A stretch of 64,000 nt of DNA, from the NCBI RefSeq assembly GCF_029784155.1, contig NC_073691.1:67338839-67402838 (forward strand), written 5' to 3'. This DNA is from Uranotaenia lowii (Eukaryota; Arthropoda; Insecta; Diptera; Culicidae). The notes under the pieces are model-generated. The model saw only the letters and a list, made by a program, of their open reading frames with translations. It was not told where the DNA came from and did not search any database. The translations under genes and the position numbers were made by a program. Of this stretch, positions 55,233-64,000 are shown one piece after another; position 1 is the stretch's first letter; each line of letters opens with the position of its first letter.

Positions 55233-55878
55233 TCAAATACCGCTTTCAGCAAATCTTGCTCGTACGGTGGAGCTTTGAAGTTAGAACCTCTGCGATCTTA
55301 CGGCACGGGCTATAGGGAGTTCCCATTTTCGACAGACTTTCCCTTTTTACTTGCACTATCATCATCTCGAGTGAAAAAAAATAAACTCAAGCCGCGAATG
55401 AAAGGAAAACAATGGATCTGTCATAATTTACATCGTTTTTGATGTAAAATTATCTCCCAAAGTTGCTTTCTAGATCATGCAGTGTAAATTTATTGCATCG
55501 AATTTAATTTTACACTTTTTATTTTAAAGCGATGAAAAATAGACCAAAAATAGTTTGAAATTACATCTTTTTTTTAGTTACACTAGGGAAAAAATAGATG
55601 CCACACGTTTTAGATTGCAAATATTTTTAGAAATTTTTTGCTGTGTATAGAGCGCAACATTCAATTTTTGGTTGGTCGGAAAGTATATTGTTTGTACACT
55701 CAAAGAAGAGGTTACAAAATTTTAATGTCGCTCGACGCTAACTCTATGCCAAAAATGCGCCAAAAAGTATACTGTACCTAAGATGACATATAAGAAAAGC
55801 ACTACAGGCCTAAAGACACGAGCTCACAAGCAAAATGATGCATGACTGCTACATTCAAGCAAAACAAGAAAGATATTA

Positions 55879-56456
55879 TGGGATGGGAATGGGAAGGGAA
55901 TGGGAAGGGAATGGGAAGGGAATGGGAATGGGAATGGGAATGGGAATGGGAATGGGAATGGGAATGGGAATGGGAATGGGAATGGGAATGGGAATGGGAA
56001 TGGGAATGGGAATGGGAATGGGAATGGGAATGGGAATGGGAATGGGAATGGGAATGGGAATGGGAATGGGAATGGGAATGGGAATGGGAATGGGAATGGG
56101 ATGGGAATGGGAATGGGATAGGAATGGGATGGGAATGAGATGGGAATAGGATGGGAATGGGACGGGAATGGGATAAGAATGGGATAAGAATGGGATGGGA
56201 ATGGGAAGGGCAATGGGATAGGAATGGGATGGGAATAAGATGGGAATGGGATGGGAATGGGATGGGAATGGGATGGGAATGGGATGGGAATGGGATGGGA
56301 ATGGGATGGGAATGGGATGGGAATGGGATGGGAATGGGATGGCCTTGGGATGGGAATGGGATGGGAATGGGATGGGAATGGGATGGGAATGGGATGGGAA
56401 TGGGATAGGAATGGGATGGGAATGGGATAGGAATGGGATGGGAATGGGATGGGAAT
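55879..56456. repeat. Large GGGAAT hexamer array changing to an 11-bp GGGATGGGAAT array
   Basis: About 55919-56100 is an almost perfect GGGAAT hexamer array. From about 56100 to 56456 the unit becomes GGGATGGGAAT with occasional GATAAGAAT variants and one GGCCTT interruption near 56341. Reading frames on both strands are open because the period is six (for example Pro-Phe or Gly-Asn dipeptides), but they are not genes. Confidence 0.97.
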
Positions 56457-56647
56457 TACCGCTTTACATACACACAGTAAAATGCTTACTGGAGGACATC
56501 TTAGTCGGTAGTTGTTTGCCGGGGGTTGAAAACAAAGAATATTTTCCAATGCCGGTTAACATACTCACACAGCTGACTGACTGTTTCTTTTTTGGTTTTT
56601 TGTGATTTTTTTTTTTCGGTGTATATGTTTTATTTGGTTTCTTTCAG

Positions 56648-56764
56648 ACAAATGCAATGCGGTTACGCTGGGAGGACAATACCAGCGATGAGAAAGCTTG
56701 TTATTGCCGGTCCGGCATAAAATCTTATGCCGATAATTCCACCTCCAAGGAAGGTCGTCATTGA
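56648..56764 (+). other. Putative short exon, unrecognised
   Basis: TTTGGTTTCTTTCAG is a good acceptor. The following 38 codons (ending TGA at 56762) have a varied, coding-like composition with MRLRWEDNTSDEKACYCRSG. GGCATAAAATCTTATGCC inside forms a hairpin, which argues for a repeat instead. No partner exon is identified. Confidence 0.2.
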
Positions 56765-57587
56765 AGAAGAGTCTTTGTGGGTGTCGTAGTGATTTTTTTC
56801 ACTGTTTCTATAAGCTCACCACTACATGCAATTTACATTCCAACCGATCAGAAATGGAATGTTGCAGCGTTGCTATTGTAGTAGTGTTTCATTACCACGG
56901 TTCATTAAGACATTTTCCTGCCATCCAAGTATGCGTCGTTTGAACATGCACACCTTTTGCTAACAAGTAATGTTATGTCTGCTCATTGTTTTCAATTTCT
57001 AGCTACTATATCTAATCTATACAGACATCGATACCTTCCATCTACGTCACGGAAAATGTACATATGTTGTTCGAGAACCTTTCCAAAACACATCGGCGCT
57101 ACATCATATTGAAAAATAGCACTGCTGAAGAAAGTCTAGTATTTGGTATTAAAGATTTTAATTTATTGAAAAATTTGGTTGATGACTTCAAAACGATTGT
57201 ACATGGGGTTTGAGGAGTATCTAAGATATAATTTGGGTTAAAATTTCTTAAAAACTTCGTCAAAACTGTCGTATTTTGCAAAATTAGTAAAAATAATCAA
57301 TAAGAAATCTTTTATAACTTTTTTCAGAAATCAAAATTACTCGCGATCTCGGGAAAGTTGATCCTTGAATTAAAACCTTTGATTTCCAAATCTTTGTAAT
57401 ATTCTGAAGTTTTGCCCAAAAGTGCCCAAATGAATTAAATGTATTTTTCACCCATTTTCCGAAGTTATTCCGAAAACAAGATCTGTAAGAAAAAAATAGC
57501 ATATTTGGAATCAGCGCCCCCGAGTTAGTCTAAATCAGTTTCTAAATTCTAAGCACTCCGAAAAAATGTGAATTTTGTTGCTGATAC

Positions 57588-58714
57588 TGGCTGATACGAT
57601 CAAAATTTGGTCAAGGGAAAACTCGTGTAAATCGGTGAAATCGTTTATTTAAAGAATCAAATTAAATTTCTTTTTCAAGTTTATTTGGTATAAAATTCAG
57701 GAAAAATATTCAGTTAGGCTTCCACTTTTCCAAATCCGAATTGCCGGGCCTTACGCTTAACCCCTGCCATCAGATTTTGTACAGCCACCTTGTCCACCTT
57801 CTTCGCCGCAGAAAGCCAGTTTGTCTTGAACTGCTGCTCGTCCTTAGCAGTTTTCTTAGTCTTCTTTAGGTTCCGCTTGACAATAGCCCAGTATTTCTCA
57901 ATTGAGCGGAGCTCTGGCGTGTTGGGAGGGTTCTAGTCCTTGGGAACCACCTGTACGTTGTTGGCGGCGTGCCACTCTATGGCCTTTTTCCGTAATGGCA
58001 AGATGCCAAATCCGGCCAAAACAGTACGGAACAACCGTGTTTCTTCAGGAAAGGCTGCAGACGTTTATTCAAACACTCTTTTACGTAAATTTCTTGGTTG
58101 ACAGTCCCAGAAGCTATGAAAATGCTGCTTTTCAAGCCACAGGTACAGATGGCTTGCCAAACCAGATATTTCTTCGCGAACTTTGACAGTTTCATGTGCT
58201 TGAAAATATCTGCTACCTTTCCCCTTCCTTTTGCCAGTCACTACCTTCTTGTAAGTCGATAGTCCGGCTCGATGCACGGCTGTAGACGATACACCCAGCT
58301 TATTTGCGGCATCTCGGAAAGAGAGGCTAGGGTTTCGCTTGAAACTACCGGCAACTCTCTGTGTCGTCTCAGCGGCTTCCGATTTCGATTTCCCCCCGAT
58401 CCAGACTTCCTGGCTGTCGACAAACGTTCCCCAAACACTTTAATTACATTTGTAACGATTGATTTTGCAACTTTTAGCGATTTGGCCAGCTTTGCGTGCG
58501 AGTAGCTCGGATTTTCGCGATGCGCGAGGAAAATTTTGATACGCTGCTCTTCTTCCTTGGACGGCATTTTGACAACTGAATAGTGAATTCCAAAATCAAA
58601 ATTGGAGCAACATTCTACACGCACACACCTTCAAAATGAGGGGTGTTCAGGTTTTTTAAATGCAAAGTTGAAAGAAATACGTGATATTGACCAAATTTTG
58701 ACCGTATCACCCTC
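57588..58714 (-). mobile_element. DD37E Tc1/mariner element, copy 2, both ends present
   Basis: The left end GCTGATACGATCAAAATTTGGTC and the right end GACCAAATTTTGACCGTATCACCCT are inverted repeats shared with copy 1. The element is 1.13 kb, shorter than the usual 1.3 kb because of an internal deletion. Confidence 0.85.
57714..58567 (-). pseudogene. DD37E transposase pseudogene, copy 2
   Basis: ATG is at 58567 and TAA at 57714. The N-terminal HTH region (SYSHAKLAKSLKVAKSIV) is followed by frameshifts near 58390. A deletion joins STYKKVVT directly to GKRKGKGSR, removing the segment that carries the first catalytic Asp (VVMDDETY in copy 1). The second Asp (FWPDLASCHYG) and the Glu (RSIEKYW) are kept and are 37 residues apart. 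The C terminus reads RQFGFGKVEA. It cannot encode an active enzyme. Confidence 0.87.
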
Positions 58715-60443
58715 AACTTCCAAAGCAGGTTTAGAACTACACGCATTACTTTAAAAATTCGATGGCCTCAACTAGGGTCATATGTATGTAGCTTCAAATG
58801 TGTAAGTCGTTCACCCTACCGAACCGTGACGCCACCGCTCTAGGAATGTACGAAAATATAATTATTTAAGTCCCGGTCAGATTGAATTGGATTGCGAAGT
58901 GGAGCGGGAAAGATTAATGGAATACTAGGCCAATAAAAATCGCAACGTGGCGAAGCGGGCTGAAAGCTGCCTAAAGGGAGCATCAGCTTATTCGTCACAT
59001 ATGAACGTTGTTCCGGAAAACCATATCTTGCCCGGTCGCTCGGAAGGAATGCACTGTCCCGTGTGGTGGTTGTTCGTATAAATAACTTTATGAAAGCTGA
59101 AGTTGATTAATGGTCGATGCGTTCGTTGTGGAAAGTTCCATTGTGCCACCGGGTAAGTCATTCGGAAAAAATGGTGTCAAATTTCATAACCATCATGCAA
59201 AGGTGGGGGCCATTATGGTTGCAATCTGCTGTGAAATAATGGAACAGACTCGAATGATTGGGAAAAGAATTGGTTTCGGTAAGAATTGAATTGAATATTT
59301 TGGTTTTGATTGGTTCAAAATAGAGGCTCGTTTTATTTTAAAAACGAATACACTCATGAGATCTTCTCAGTAAACTTCGTGTTCTTTTTTTCTGAAGAGA
59401 TATGAATTCTTCTTAACACTAATGCGTACATCATATAAAGATGTAATGGCTAGCATCTTACAAATGCTCAAACCACCAACCCACCGAAAGAGTACTGTTA
59501 ATGTCGTGACTGGGACTCGATCTCATGACCTCTGGCTTAGAAGACTCAAATGCTGTCCTCTAGCCCTCGGTCGGCGGCACACATGTTTGAAGAAAGTTGT
59601 TAAAATAAACCTACAAATGTTTTATAACAACGGTGGCGTAAATGACAATGAACAATATTTTCAAATTTTGATTTAAGATGTTTTTTCTTCTTAGGAACAG
59701 AAAAGTAAATATAGATAATAAAAAATATCCCTTTCGCTCGCGCAAATCCGCTGAACTGAAACCGGAAGTTTACTACTCGCAATGAGAGAACAGGGCCATC
59801 CCAAAAGTACCGTAAATTCATTTGTCAAATAGTACTACACAGGATGCGGGTGTGGTTTGCTGAACGAGGTCATCCGCACAATTACCGGTAACAAACAGGC
59901 AGAACCTTAATCGATTCGGGCAAACAAAGTTGAAGTGAGTTTAATTAGCCATCGCAATTATTCCATTAACTTTGACCAAATTGTTTCGGCGGAACAACGA
60001 AGAAATTTGAAGCATGATAGCGGGTGAAAAATCGCCCGTAATGAATCTACGGACTCCAAATTTAGCCACTTTCGTTGTTGTGTCGAAGAAACTGACTGCG
60101 AGTCGACATTTTCATAATTGCTTAATAACACCTAAATAGTGGCTTGAAATTTCTGTTCCTTCTGCATTTAGGGCCTAGGTACTGTGAGCAAGATAACTTT
60201 TTTTTCCTCTTTTTTCTTATCCTGCCTAAAGATGCTCGACAAAAGTACTTCTACCGAAGTTGTTTTGTTTGATGCTAATGAATTCTGGTGGTTTAATGGT
60301 AGGGTATGAAAGTTGTTTTGCTCGTGGTGTTTAATAAGCAAAATTGATGATCTTGTTTTCTACGTGAATTTACAGAAGATATCGTTGTTTGGAAAACGGA
60401 TTACTGTTTATTTAAATTCTAGGGTTTGACGTAACTTCAATAC
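58715..60443. other. Intergenic sequence with one SINE
   Basis: 58740-59280 is of more even base composition, but no frame or splice pattern convinces me. A SINE lies at about 59391-59585. 59590-60440 has no recognised feature. Confidence 0.4.
59391..59585 (-). mobile_element. tRNA-derived SINE, minus-strand copy
   Basis: On minus it begins GCCGCCGACCGAGGGCTAGAGG (A-box region), has the B box GAGATCGAGTCCC near 59515, shares GGTGGTTTGAGCATTTG and AGATGCTAGCCAT with the SINE at 63507, and ends in a short A-run near 59391. No clear target duplication is seen. Confidence 0.7.
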
Positions 60444-61024
60444 TAAAGGGTGTTCATATCAAAAAGTGGTCAACTTAAATTAGCCGTATTATTTCTAATC
60501 ATTTATATAAAAAACCTAAACACTCCTCATCTTGTAGGTGTGTGTGTGTAGAATGATGCATCTATTTGAATGTTGACATTACACCTTTAGTTATCAAATT
60601 GGCGTAAAAGCAAGAGGAGCTACGAATCAAAATGTTGTACATGGGTCATTAAAATCTAAACTACACGCACGCAGAAATAGCAAAATCGTTGAATGTGGCC
60701 AAATCAACCGTCACCAAAGTAATAAAACTAGGAATCTGGATCTGGGGGAAATCGAAAGCCGGGAGCCGCAGTGACGAACAGAAGAGTGGCTATCACTTTC
60801 AAGCGCAACCTCAACCTCTCCGTTCGAGGTATTGCAAAGAAGTTAGGAATATCGTCTACAACCGTTCATGAAGCTTAAAAACGATCCGGACTATCGACTT
60901 ATAAGAAGGTAGTAACTGCTAATCGCAATGAAAAACAAAACCTTACGGCAAAAACAAGATCTCGGAAGCTGTATGCGACATTGTTGACAAAGTTTGATTG
61001 CGTGGTAATGGACGACAAAACCCA
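60444..61024 (+). pseudogene. DD37E transposase N-terminal remnant, copy 4
   Basis: AGGGTGTTCATATCAAAAAG near 60444 resembles the DD37E terminal repeat. From 60640 the sequence follows the transposase HTH region (HAEIAKSLNVAKSTVTKV, then a second HTH) with several frameshifts and stops, reaching VVMDDKT, where the usual DDET is changed. It breaks off at about 61024 in unrelated sequence. Confidence 0.75.
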
Positions 61025-61758
61025 CACCGAAAGAATTCTTTACATGAATGCTACGTGAAAATGTACATGGATTTTTGCCACCATGAAAATCACGTGAAAC
61101 CTGCGTGAAATCCAGGTAGCAATCAGAGCCCGCGCTGCAAGCAAGATATTGGGAAGAATGATCCTTCTTGTTAAATTCCCGGAAAAAAAATCGCGCCTCA
61201 AGCAGAACTCACGTAATTTTCATATGATTTGTATGTGAAATCAAAGTATATCGAATGTAGGTAGGGATTCATTCTGCTGCCAGGTTTTTATATGAAATTG
61301 CCCAGATTTGTCCGGCCCGGATACGTGCAGAAAAAGCCTGGCAACCTTAACATAGATCATAGCGCTATGCAAAGCAGTTTGCAAAGCTTTCAAATTCAGT
61401 CCATGATTTTGGATAATTTAAAGAAAATTTCAAGTTAGGTTTGTGGCTTTTTTACATGGAATTTACAACAGAAACCAAGGAATATTTAAAATCTAAAGTT
61501 ATATTTTTGGAACTTTCAGTGTATCTCTGGTGATTATTGAATGAAAAATTTTGATTTCTCATATCAATTTCCATATAAAAGTATAACTCTCTGGATTTTT
61601 TATTGCTTTCTTTCGACTGTAAAAATAACATAGAAAATTTACAGAAGATTTAAATTTTTTAAATTTTTTGCGAACCGTTTAGCTTATTGATCAACCAAAG
61701 CAGCAAAGTAATTTTTAACCACTCACGTTCACCAAGTCGGTACTTGATGAATGCAAAA
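61025..61758. other. Intergenic sequence
   Basis: 61030-61110 has repeated TACGTGAAA/CACGTGAAA words. The rest is AT-rich without recognised features. Confidence 0.35.
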
Positions 61759-61768
61759 TATATAAAAA
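61759..61768 (+). promoter_or_regulatory. Possible TATA box
   Basis: TATATAAAAA is followed after about 30 bases by GC-richer sequence that includes a 73-codon frame (61798-62019), which I do not recognise. Core promoter spacing is plausible; an associated gene is not established. Confidence 0.25.
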
Positions 61769-62363
61769 CCGGAACCAGAACCGGCATATGAATATGTATG
61801 CATCATTTAACCGGACACCGCATAACCAAAAAGCGTAACCACGAGTTGCCTCTCATACCTAAAGTGGTTACAACCTTCCATTTTGTGGCCTGGGTCAAAC
61901 ATCCTGCCTTTAGGCGTCCTGTCAGTTGTGCGCTCTTGTATGTAGATTACTTTCGTAGGGTATCCCCAGGATCGATGTCCCCCAACACGGCCAGGAAGGC
62001 ATCGAAAACAACTTGTTAACATTGGACAGACATGCGTTGCTGAGCACATGAGCGACCGTTCAATTTGCAATGTGCCATCAATGTTAAACACAACCGGGGA
62101 TTGAGTTTTTATTTTCCCCGGTTCAACCCATACAATTCAATTCCCAAAAAAAGTCATACCTGTGTTTTAATTGATGGACCATGTTTACATGCTTGTTTCG
62201 GAATTTTTGTTGACTCATCGATTGTTAACGTACAATGCCAAATTGACTGTATAGAGCATTTTTTCTCGTATGTTGAGCTTGGTGTAATTAAGCTTAACCT
62301 GCATATTATGACATATGAACAAATTAATAGTTATGTATAGCAGTTGAGTTTTTTTGTGTAACT

Positions 62364-62617
62364 TCATTTTACAGTATGACCAACGCCAAAGATCTTTAGG
62401 CCAAACATCATATTCTCCTCTAGCCAGGTGTGGGTCCATTTAAAGGTATGGCATAGGGTATAATCTGGTTGGATAACAACATTAACAGGTTCATCGAAGT
62501 GGTAAACAAATGCTCTAAATTCACGAGATGTTTTCACGTGGCTTTCCCGAACAAACGTGGTTTTAGCGTTCAACGCAGTATCAGAGAGATGTTCTAACCC
62601 CTTGTTAATGTAATATT
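62364..62617 (-). CDS. Putative terminal exon, unrecognised protein
   Basis: On minus, AATCAATCTCAG precedes a block open from 62617 to a TAA at 62364 (phase 1 start, about 84 codons). The composition is protein-like, rich in aromatic and charged residues (EFRAFVYHFDEPVNVVIQPD, then FKWTHTWLEENMMFGLKIF). It lacks low complexity and has no membrane segment. I do not recognise a family. A partner exon may lie to the right, possibly beyond the window. A decayed gene or chance frame remains possible. Confidence 0.35.
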
Positions 62618-62630
62618 CTGAGATTGATTA

Positions 62631-62650
62631 TATGGTATGGTATGGTATGG
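62631..62650. repeat. (TATGG)4 microsatellite
   Basis: Four perfect TATGG units, just upstream of the exon-like block at 62364-62617 on minus. Confidence 0.9.
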
Positions 62651-63004
62651 TACTATGTACATAATAAGACCGGTTCCAAGAACCCTGTGTTCTGAGCATT
62701 GGGTCAATGGCTGCAGACGGAATTACGTTGTTCGACGTTATTCCGGTAAATTTGGATTTTGAAAAGAGGCCTAAGTTTTGAAACAGTCCTCAAACAGCTC
62801 AACTGAAATTTTATTATAATTTATTAATCAATGATATTTTAGAGTTTTCTGTTCCTACTCACAAACATTTAGTTTAATTCTTTCCTCCTTCAAATTTAGC
62901 CTTTTGTGTCTCTTAATTCTACGACCTTTCGTTAGCGACTGCCTAAAGTTCGACAGCTCTGTTTTTTTTACAGGTGACGATAATTTACAGTGTAACCACT
63001 GAAC

Positions 63005-63249
63005 TTAGAACAAAAATTCGTTCATTTTCTGGCTAGTTTTTTCTTCAAATTTAGCAGGTTCGCAATACCGACGGTAGGTGGCGAACCTATCATTTTGCCG
63101 ATTCATATGCCCTGTAGGAAAAATATACCTGTTTAGCTCGATTTTATCGTCGAAATTGCCTAATTTTTTCGAAAGTTGGGTGGCGATTTCTAACTGGGAT
63201 AACATTTCTTCAAATCGATCGATGAGCACTCTGGAATTGATTTTGCGTA
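63005..63249 (-). CDS. Putative terminal exon, unrecognised protein
   Basis: On minus, AATTTTTCCCAACAG precedes an open block from 63249 to a TAA at 63005 (phase 1 start, 80 residues). It encodes a helix-prone amphipathic stretch (LIDRFEEMLSQLEIATQLSK) followed by a basic, aromatic part (RFATYRRYCEPAKFEEKTSQ). It has no membrane segment or motif I can name. Together with 62364-62617 it could mark a minus-strand gene entering from the right, but each block has its own stop, so they would be alternative ends or separate genes. Confidence 0.35.
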
Positions 63250-63506
63250 CTGTTGGGAAAAATTATCCAACAATCGAAATCGAGTGTCCAGTCAGTATGG
63301 TCAGTGGTGTAACGATCCAGAATCAGCTAGCTTAGATGAAAAACTAACCATTAACTCGAATTGTTGCAAACATATCTTTGTAACTCACCATCTCAAATGA
63401 CGAATAGGTACTACGGTTGAGAATCACTGAAGTAAGGTGTGATGAAGTACTTTACACGAGTACTTTCGAGAAGTATTTGATTAATAAACGATGGTTAAAT
63501 TGTGAC

Positions 63507-63716
63507 CAGCCAGCGGCTTCGGCGTAGTGGTTAGAGTTCAAGTCATCTACGCCAAAGTTCATGAGATCGAATCCCGGTCATGGCATACATAGTACACTTT
63601 CTGTGGTCTGGTGGTTTTAGCATTTGTGAGATGCTAGCCATCATTACTTCGAAAGATGTGCGCTTAGAAAGAGACGAACCAGCCCAAGGCTGAAAGTCTC
63701 TATAATAAGAAAAAAA
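63507..63716 (+). mobile_element. tRNA-derived SINE with perfect 10-bp target duplication
   Basis: The element is flanked by AAATTGTGAC at 63497-63506 and 63717-63726. It has an A-box-like GTAGTGGTTAGAG near 63531, a B box AGATCGAATCCC at 63564-63575, and ends in an A-run. The body shares AGCATTTGTGAGATGCTAGCC with the copy at 59391. It resembles mosquito tRNA-related SINEs such as Feilai; the family name is not verified. Confidence 0.88.
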
Positions 63717-63726
63717 AAATTGTGAC

Positions 63727-64000
63727 TTTTATGGCTAATTATACTAGAAAACTCACATGCCTGTTTAAAACGGACTAAACGCAATGAGGCCTATTCGGGT
63801 TGACCCGATTGACTTCTTCCCGTACCACCTATATTGTAGCGTACAATGAGATAAATAAGAGATTCGTGACACCGTAGTTTAACAATTTAACTAACAGTCG
63901 AACTTCTATCGAACTAACTGAACTTAAGTAGATTTACTGGAATTGGTCGGTAATTTCTTCAACTCTAAGTCGCAAACTTTAACACATGTGGGTTGATAAA
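63727..64000. other. Right-edge sequence
   Basis: No feature recognised in the last 270 bases. Confidence 0.4.

Noticed and set aside
55125..55442. 105-aa ORF with poly-Phe/Tyr
   Set aside because: It is the translation of a poly-T tract.
55824..56605. Long ORFs on both strands with Pro-Phe, Gly-Asn, Met-Gly or Trp-Glu repeats
   Set aside because: They are translations of the GGGAAT hexamer array; the period is a multiple of three, so all frames stay open.
63531..63575. tRNA gene
   Set aside because: A and B boxes are present, but no cloverleaf can be drawn, and the A-tail and target duplication show a SINE.

Overview
This window is eukaryotic and comes from an insect, most likely a mosquito. 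Genes are split by introns with GT/AG ends, the DNA is AT-rich, and most of it is intergenic or intronic sequence filled with mobile elements typical of dipterans: DD37E Tc1/mariner transposases, TA-flanked MITEs, non-LTR retrotransposon pieces and tRNA-derived SINEs. The species is inference; the arthropod origin is well supported by the three recognisable genes.

Three host genes are clear. On + at 1375-2814 is a two-exon OSTM1 homologue (lysosomal ClC-7 chloride/proton antiporter partner, 339 aa). On - at 3612-4690 is a two-exon CIAO1 homologue (WD40 scaffold of the cytosolic iron-sulfur targeting complex, 338 aa). On -, spread over 26 kb from 48774 to 22677, is the adenosine receptor AdoR (class A GPCR, about 767 aa in four coding exons with introns of about 17.3 kb, 65 bp and 6.5 kb). 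Weaker exon candidates sit at the left edge (327-700, -), at 56648-56764 (+) and at 62364-62617 and 63005-63249 (-). The three genes belong to unrelated pathways and there is no operon logic.

Between CIAO1 and AdoR lies a readable transposon nest. A DNA element of about 1.9 kb with CCCAGCCAACA ends (5593 to 18514) is interrupted by two complete LTR retrotransposons. The first is 5971-12992, with 313-bp LTRs, TSD GTGTG and a tRNA-Arg-like primer site. The second is 13467-17482, with 167-bp LTRs, TSD AATTA and a tRNA-Ser-like primer site. In each, the two LTRs differ at about one position, so both insertions are young, yet neither interior encodes gag-pol. Both carry tandem repeats just after the primer site. 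The first also holds antisense exon-like blocks that splice in silico into a 128-aa type II membrane-protein-like reading frame. This pair of young, non-coding LTR elements is the most unusual content of the window.

From 18.5 kb to 22.6 kb there is a partial duplication, a foldback element and a TA-flanked MITE. AdoR intron 3 (23762-30225) holds a Harbinger-like MITE split by a LINE, a second LINE remnant and two DD37E transposase pseudogenes. AdoR intron 1 (31017-48281) holds two copies of a 940-bp MITE family (one containing a Tc1-like element that encodes only a DNA-binding domain), a hAT-like end, a 2.2-kb TTAA-type element with orientation-flipping motif arrays, and a LINE with a long reverse transcriptase. 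Upstream of AdoR (49.5-64 kb) are nested MITEs, a third copy of the 940-bp family, a large GGGAAT hexamer array, two more DD37E pseudogenes and two SINEs, one with a perfect 10-bp target duplication. All calls come from reading the sequence; no database search was run.
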